From Paenibacillus_E allorhizoplanae (GTDB taxonomy: Bacteria; Bacillota; Bacilli; Paenibacillales; NBRC-103111), in assembly GCF_927798215.1 (NCBI RefSeq), contig NZ_CAKMMW010000008.1, positions 124,001 through 188,000 on the forward strand: a DNA stretch of 64,000 bases. The letters run 5' to 3'. Below the pieces are notes generated by a model. It was not told where the DNA came from. It worked only from the letters and a program-made list of their open reading frames with translations, and did no database searches. Of the stretch, positions 59,881 through 64,000 are shown piece after piece. Numbering within the stretch: position 1 is the stretch's first letter; every line of letters starts with the position of its first letter. Position numbers and translations under genes: made by a program.

Positions 59881-61773
59881 TTATGGCGTGGTATAGATAT
59901 TCGGCTGCGTCGGTGTAGCCATACCTGTCCCGAGATAGTAACTCGTGTGAGGCGGCTGGTTGTAAGCTACATTTTGCCAAGCGATATCCAGACGGTAAAG
60001 TGGATCATGCATTAAAGTCCAGAGGCGTGTCGTTGTTTCATAAGGCGTTGCATAGATGCGTAAAGCTGAACTGTCTGATTTCCGCCAAATGACCTCTTCA
60101 CGCCAATCGCCGAATAAATCGGCTTGCAAGCTAGGATTCCCTTTCGTGGAGTTATTCGAATTGGTTCCTGTTGCGGTTAATAAGGTCGTTGTATTGAGAC
60201 TTGTGTAATTCCACTTATCAATACGTCCAACCCCATTCGTGCCATCCCAATTATGATCAAGAAGCTCACGGGAAACATCGCCATCCCACCAGATACCAAA
60301 GTTAATGGAGGAAGGAGTCGTGGAGCTGATTTTGGTACCATTGATTTGATAAAGCCCAACACCATTGCTTGCCCATACTTCTTCGCCGGCATACCGTGGG
60401 TCAATATCAGCTGCCATACCTCTTCCCGTATCAGCACCTGTATTCACTCCCCACTTGATGGCTCCAGTTCCCGCATTCCACACGGCTGCGCCATAGGTAG
60501 CGCTAGTACTTTCCATCACTTTGAATACTTCGAGTCCCGCGCTGTTCGGATCCAAATCGCCGACATGAAGGGCATCGCCATGCCCCAACGCTGTGTTATA
60601 TTTCTTAGCTCCGTTATCATCAATCGTCATCGCGCCATAGACGATTTCATCCTTGCCATCACCATCAACGTCGGCAGCTGTTAAGTTGTGGTTCCCTTGC
60701 CCTGCATAAGCCGAGTTGCCTGAGGTATTGCTGTCAAATGTCCACAATTTAGATAGTGTTCCACCACGCCAATTGTAGGCTACCAGAACCGTTCTTGTGT
60801 AATAGCCGCGTGCCATGACGATGCTGGGCTTCTGCCCATCCAGATAGGCGACCGTCGCTAAGAAGCGATCTACCCGGTTACCGTATGTATCGCCCCAATC
60901 GCCGACTGTGCCGCGCGGTGGATCATAACTCGTTGAGGTCAACGCCTTTCCTGTTGCCCCTTCAAAGATGGTTAAAAATTCCGGACCACTCAGAACTCTC
61001 CCCACACTGTTGCGATAATCCACCGTTGAGCTGCCAATGACTACGCCAGTGCCGTCCTTCGTTCCATCGGCTGTTTTCATGGCGATTTCCGCTTTACCAT
61101 CTCCATCTAAATCGTAAACCATGAATTGCGTATAATGAGCGCCAGCTCGAATATTTTTACCCATACTAATTCGCCATAACCGCGTACCATTCAATTTATA
61201 AGCATCGACAAACACTTCTCCCGTATAGCCATCCTGTGAATTATCTTTGGAATTCGTAGGATCCCATTTCAAAATGATTTCATATTGGCCGTCACCGTCC
61301 ACATCGCCAACACTTGCATCATTGGCGTTATAGGTATAGCTGACACCGTCTGGTGTCGTCCCGCCCGCAGGTTTTTGTAGCGGCACATCCAAATAGTTGT
61401 TCGCCCATGGCGTAACCGCAGTTGACGCGGTCTGCTCAACGCCACCAACAACGGCTTTAACCGTGTAACTGGAGCTCGTGGTACCCGAATTATCTTGATA
61501 ATTCGTGCTTGTCGTGATCGGTGAAGCATTGAGCTTAACGCCATTTCGATAGACGTTGAACGAAGTGCTTGCTGCCTCCGTCCCGAGAAGTCGCCAACTG
61601 ACGAGGACGCCCGTGCTGACCTTAACTGCCACTAGACCGCGGTCTAATTTCTCCATTTGCCTAGCAACCGCTGCGTGTGCGGAAGGTGTTTGGATACCGA
61701 AAGAAGAAATGAGGAGTGAGCTTAATGTAATGAAGCAAGTTGCTTTAATCAGTTGCTTAGCATGTTTAAACAT
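59881..61773 (-). CDS. yesW: Secreted rhamnogalacturonan lyase, PL11 (YesW-like)
   Basis: The 630-residue protein has a Sec signal peptide (cleavage near AHA-A, residue 35), an N-terminal FN3-like sheet (VKVSTGVLVSWRLLGTEAAS) and an eight-bladed propeller with calcium-binding repeats DVDGDGQYEI, DLDGDGKAEI and DVDGDGKDEI. The overall sequence from WANNYLDVPLQKPAGGTTPDG to the end matches PL11. It cleaves the backbone of rhamnogalacturonan-I outside the cell, yielding unsaturated oligomers for import. A cre-like site lies in the promoter. Confidence 0.93.
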   Translation of the reverse strand: MFKHAKQLIKATCFITLSSLLISSFGIQTPSAHAAVARQMEKLDRGLVAVKVSTGVLVSWRLLGTEAASTSFNVYRNGVKLNASPITTSTNYQDNSGTTSSSYTVKAVVGGVEQTASTAVTPWANNYLDVPLQKPAGGTTPDGVSYTYNANDASVGDVDGDGQYEIILKWDPTNSKDNSQDGYTGEVFVDAYKLNGTRLWRISMGKNIRAGAHYTQFMVYDLDGDGKAEIAMKTADGTKDGTGVVIGSSTVDYRNSVGRVLSGPEFLTIFEGATGKALTSTSYDPPRGTVGDWGDTYGNRVDRFLATVAYLDGQKPSIVMARGYYTRTVLVAYNWRGGTLSKLWTFDSNTSGNSAYAGQGNHNLTAADVDGDGKDEIVYGAMTIDDNGAKKYNTALGHGDALHVGDLDPNSAGLEVFKVMESTSATYGAAVWNAGTGAIKWGVNTGADTGRGMAADIDPRYAGEEVWASNGVGLYQINGTKISSTTPSSINFGIWWDGDVSRELLDHNWDGTNGVGRIDKWNYTSLNTTTLLTATGTNSNNSTKGNPSLQADLFGDWREEVIWRKSDSSALRIYATPYETTTRLWTLMHDPLYRLDIAWQNVAYNQPPHTSYYLGTGMATPTQPNIYTTP

Positions 61774-61879
61774 TTCTACAACCTCCAGGTAGTCAATTTA
61801 GATCTACATTCAATTTGCCTCGGGACATCTGCGAACCTCCCGTTTCACCTCCTGCGATCGTATGGGATCATCAGTCCAT

Positions 61880-61916
61880 TGATTGCGCTTACATTTCATT
61901 TCGTTCCTCATTATAA
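61880..61916 (-). promoter_or_regulatory. -10 and cre-like site of the PL11 gene
   Basis: TATAAT on the minus strand (61911-61916) is followed by TGTAAGCGCAATCA (61880-61893), which matches the cre consensus except at one central position. Confidence 0.55.
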
Positions 61917-62069
61917 CGTGAAAATACAAGAGATTTAATGCAGACAATAGCTAACTTCCTACACAATCCTGCTATTTTATGGCTTTGTAATAATCAACGG
62001 CTCCAGCTTCAAACAAAAAAAACCACTTTCCCAAAATAGGAACTGGTCTATACTTCCATATACATAACA

Positions 62070-62094
62070 AAAACCCTTGATTAACAAGGGTTTT
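62070..62094 (-). terminator. Intrinsic terminator next to the tRNA remnant
   Basis: AAAACCCTTG and CAAGGGTTTT form a perfect 10-base stem around ATTAA. On the minus strand it lies 8 bases beyond the tRNA 3' end, where a tRNA operon would terminate. Confidence 0.78.
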
Positions 62095-62101
62095 CATGGG
62101 A

Positions 62102-62147
62102 TGCGGTCGGAGGGATTTGAACCCTCACGCCTTGTGAGCGCCACCCC
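62102..62147 (-). tRNA. 3' end of a class II (leucine-type) tRNA, incomplete
   Basis: On the minus strand the sequence ends with a T arm (GAGGGTTCAAATCCCTC) followed by CGACCGCA, the 3' acceptor arm and discriminator of a tRNA-Leu. Before the T arm is GGCGCTCACAAGGCGTG, a long variable arm of class II type. No matching 5' acceptor, D arm or full anticodon arm is present; a GAG at 62148-62150 may be chance. So this is a displaced tRNA 3' end. The anticodon cannot be assigned. Confidence 0.65.
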
Positions 62148-62261
62148 CTCAAAGTGATGTGGCGACTCTTAAGCGCTCTGTTATATTCAGTTAACATCTT
62201 GTACTATAAGGCTTTCTTTAGGTGGGATTTTGTTCCATTTAGTTGCATTAAAATGTAATCC

Positions 62262-62305
62262 GCTACTTGTTGACGAAATTCGTCAACAGTTCGTCAACAA
62301 GTAGC
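62262..62305. repeat. 16-bp inverted repeat with third copy, possible att arm site
   Basis: GCTACTTGTTGACGAA (62262-62277) and TTCGTCAACAAGTAGC (62290-62305) are exact complements separated by 12 bases. The spacer contains TTCGTCAACA (62279-62288), a third copy of the core. The site is 115 bases from the tRNA remnant. Confidence 0.7.
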
Positions 62306-62374
62306 AATACAACTCTAAACCTTACCCTCGGTACTTTACTATTGTTCCTTAATAAAAACGATTACGTTGTTCCC

Positions 62375-63013
62375 TTATACATAATTATCAAAATATTCTT
62401 CAACGATTAAACTCGGAGAAATAAGTTCCTCTACAACATGATTTTTATTAAGAAGCTCTGTCCTTAATAGCTTTAACATATCTGCATTTGGACCTTTCCC
62501 CCCTTTAATCATATTAACAAAACCGAATGCTGTCTTTGCATAAAGTTTGATGTGGCAAGGCTGCTTTAACCTACTTATAGCGTCAATAATTCCTTCAATG
62601 ATTGCCCTATTCGGGGTCAGGTTCTGTTTTGAAGGAGATGGATTCACACTAACATATTTATTCGTTTTTTCGTCAATTAGGATATATCTGTAGTATCCTG
62701 TTTTGTTTATGGAAAAACAGTTTTGATGACCGCTAATTACAATCAAAACCGTACGCATCTCCACGTGGTCTTCTCTATTTGAATCAAATTTTATTTGCTT
62801 TGAATTTCCATGCCATATCTTTTTTTGAGTTTTGTTTTCTGTTCTCTTTTTATTCGGCTCATTTATATAATTTTCAGCAGCCTCCTTTGAGTTAAATCCT
62901 TTAAATTGAGGCTTGGAGAATCCCTTTATATATTTTTGCTCGATTTCCTTCCATTTCCCCTCAAAAATCCCCGTTTCTTTTCCTCTTTTTATTGCATAGT
63001 ACTTCTTAACCAT
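62375..63013 (-). CDS. Viroplasmin-domain RNase H-like protein, probably inactive
   Basis: The 212-residue protein begins with a caulimovirus viroplasmin-type hybrid-binding domain (KKYYAIKRGKETGIFEGKW, FKGFNSKEAAENYIN) as in RNase H1. The C-terminal half has the RNase H layout, but the catalytic acids are mostly lost: VLIVISGHQN where active enzymes have a YTDGS-like strand, and IKLYAKTAFGFV where TDSxYV is expected; only the helix Glu in AIIEGIIDAISRL is kept. It may bind RNA-DNA hybrids without cutting. GGAGGACAGG precedes ATG 63013. It lies within the putative integrated element. Confidence 0.75.
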   Translation of the reverse strand: MVKKYYAIKRGKETGIFEGKWKEIEQKYIKGFSKPQFKGFNSKEAAENYINEPNKKRTENKTQKKIWHGNSKQIKFDSNREDHVEMRTVLIVISGHQNCFSINKTGYYRYILIDEKTNKYVSVNPSPSKQNLTPNRAIIEGIIDAISRLKQPCHIKLYAKTAFGFVNMIKGGKGPNADMLKLLRTELLNKNHVVEELISPSLIVEEYFDNYV

Positions 63014-63232
63014 TGGGCCTGTCCTCCAAATTTCAATCCAATTTTTTGTAAACATAAAACATTCGCAGTTAATGTACTGTATATTACAAACCGAAGGATA
63101 TTAGATCAATCGGCGATATTATTTATAAAATAATCCTTATAAGGACTTATTTAAATATTATTTTATGATATAAGTGTCTTCATAGCTACCTCAAACTTAC
63201 CTAATCTTGGTATAAGAGGTGATTGTGCAATT

Positions 63233-63592
63233 ATGACGGGTTTACTGAAATTTGAGATAGGAAAGCAGATCAAAGCTTTACGGACTGCAAAAAAATTGAC
63301 ACAAACTCAATTAGGTGAGATGGCTGAACTTCCTTACACATATATAGGAGGCATTGAACGAGGAGAACGCAATTTATCAATAGATACCCTAGAAAAGATC
63401 ATCCTAGCCCTTGATGTTTCACCAATAGAAGTTTTTCGTTTCATCGAAATTAATGGCCAACAACCTGAAAATAATGATAAGGATGAAGAGCTTTATAATT
63501 TTATGGCACTAATGAGCTCTAATAGCTATGAAGACATAAAATTTTTTCATAAATTGGCTGCTGACATACTAAAGCACACTACAAAAAAATAA
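63233..63592 (+). CDS. XRE/Cro-CI-type helix-turn-helix regulator
   Basis: The 119-residue protein has an N-terminal HTH of the lambda repressor type (QIKALRTAKKLTQTQLGEMA, YTYIGGIERGERNLSIDTLEKI) and an acidic C-terminal tail. AGAGGTGA precedes its ATG. Such proteins control lysogeny or transfer of mobile elements, which agrees with the tRNA remnant at the left. Confidence 0.85.
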   Translation: MTGLLKFEIGKQIKALRTAKKLTQTQLGEMAELPYTYIGGIERGERNLSIDTLEKIILALDVSPIEVFRFIEINGQQPENNDKDEELYNFMALMSSNSYEDIKFFHKLAADILKHTTKK

Positions 63593-63692
63593 GACGTTCC
63601 GTAATCAAATTACAGTTACATATAAAAGGTACCCGCGATTTTTTTCTCCCCAACACTATGACTTTGTAAAGATGAACTGAAAATAAAAATAG

Positions 63693-63729
63693 AACAACCG
63701 CTCATTTAAAATGATCGGTTGTTTTTTTT
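63693..63729 (+). terminator. Intrinsic terminator
   Basis: AACAACCGCTCATTT pairs with AAATGATCGGTTGTT with one mismatch, and a run of seven T follows. Confidence 0.85.
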
Positions 63730-63768
63730 ATTTAATATATTATCGGACCATGCCACCCATAAATAGTG

Positions 63769-63993
63769 TCACATCCAAAAATCATCCTTATTAATGGTCT
63801 GTTTAGTAAGAAGCATTGCAGCATCGATGAGTAATTTCATAGTACTTCTTGTTGGCCTGTAGCTCTCATCACTGCAAGCTTTAGTAATCGTGTTTGGAGT
63901 GAGTTTACTTACTTCTCTCACTTTTTCCTGACCGCCGTACCCTAAATGCTTATCAATGAACTCACCATACTTACTACGTTTCTTAAACCCCAT
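63769..63993 (-). CDS. Small HTH protein, phage-like
   Basis: The 74-residue product is basic and helical, with KVREVSKLTPNTITKACSDE resembling a helix-turn-helix of small XRE proteins, and ends in a conserved-looking LTKQTINKDDFWM. Proteins of this size are common in phage and ICE regulatory regions. It lies at the window edge; any ribosome binding site beyond 64000 is not visible. Confidence 0.7.
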   Translation of the reverse strand: MGFKKRSKYGEFIDKHLGYGGQEKVREVSKLTPNTITKACSDESYRPTRSTMKLLIDAAMLLTKQTINKDDFWM

Positions 63994-64000
63994 TATTTTT

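Noticed and set aside
62102..62190. Complete tRNA gene
   Set aside because: The T arm and 3' acceptor are present, but no 5' acceptor, D arm or proper anticodon stem could be found upstream on the same strand.

Overview
The window looks like chromosomal DNA of a Paenibacillus-type Firmicute. The genes have AGGAGG-type ribosome binding sites. Sugar-binding lipoproteins sit beside permease pairs that have no ATPase of their own. YesM/YesN-type two-component regulators, AraC and WYL regulators and many secreted plant-polysaccharide enzymes are present, and CcpA-type cre sites lie at several promoters. This assignment is inferred from gene content and was not tested by a database search.

Layout. 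(1) 1-1494: 3' part of an adenine deaminase gene. (2) 1608-6959: a tightly overlapping minus-strand operon for a cell-surface glycan (membrane glycosyltransferase, DPM1-like GT2, DUF2304 protein, small DMT flippase, FemAB-like acyltransferase, methyltransferase, polysaccharide deacetylase). (3) 7386-8864: an eCIS-core (DUF4157) protein with a toxin-like C-terminus, followed by a probable immunity gene. (4) 9000-13561: an RNA-repair island, rtcB plus a Pol-beta-type nucleotidyltransferase, divergent from two WYL regulators and a tiny membrane protein. (5) 13739-15857: an unrecognised four-repeat protein, then an AhpD-like gene divergent from an Rrf2 regulator.

(6) 15957-23090: an arabinan locus: GH43, an ABC importer, an AraR-like GntR/LacI regulator and a secreted GH93-CBM42 exo-arabinanase. 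(7) 24276-40614: a second polysaccharide locus: an LplB/YtcP/LplA-like importer, YesM/YesN-like sensor and regulator, an FAD enzyme, an SGNH esterase and an 1867-residue secreted multidomain protein. (8) 40813-44236: an NAD-salvage cluster (NrtR-like regulator, PnuC, NadR-like enzyme, ADP-ribosylglycohydrolase) with a shared candidate operator. (9) 44440-56017: a third locus: AraC regulator, GH51, a DUF5695-like secreted protein, an ABC importer and GH127. (10) 56105-57700: a decaying stretch holding an AraC remnant, a methionine-rich ORF with an in-frame stop, hairpin repeats and a golvesin-domain remnant. (11) 57836-61773: an MBL hydrolase pair, an AraC regulator and a secreted PL11 rhamnogalacturonan lyase. 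(12) 62102-64000: a displaced tRNA 3' end followed by phage-like genes, read as the left end of an integrated element.

How the parts work together: the secreted enzymes (GH93, PL11, the giant protein, the DUF5695-like protein) would cut arabinan and rhamnogalacturonan-I outside the cell. Three importers take up the oligomers. Enzymes without signal peptides (GH43, GH51, GH127) finish the breakdown inside. Cre-like sites at most of these promoters point to shared carbon catabolite control. The most unusual items are the eCIS-core toxin/immunity pair, the RtcB/WYL island with its possible AUA-started membrane peptide, the methionine-rich protein and the tRNA-borne element.
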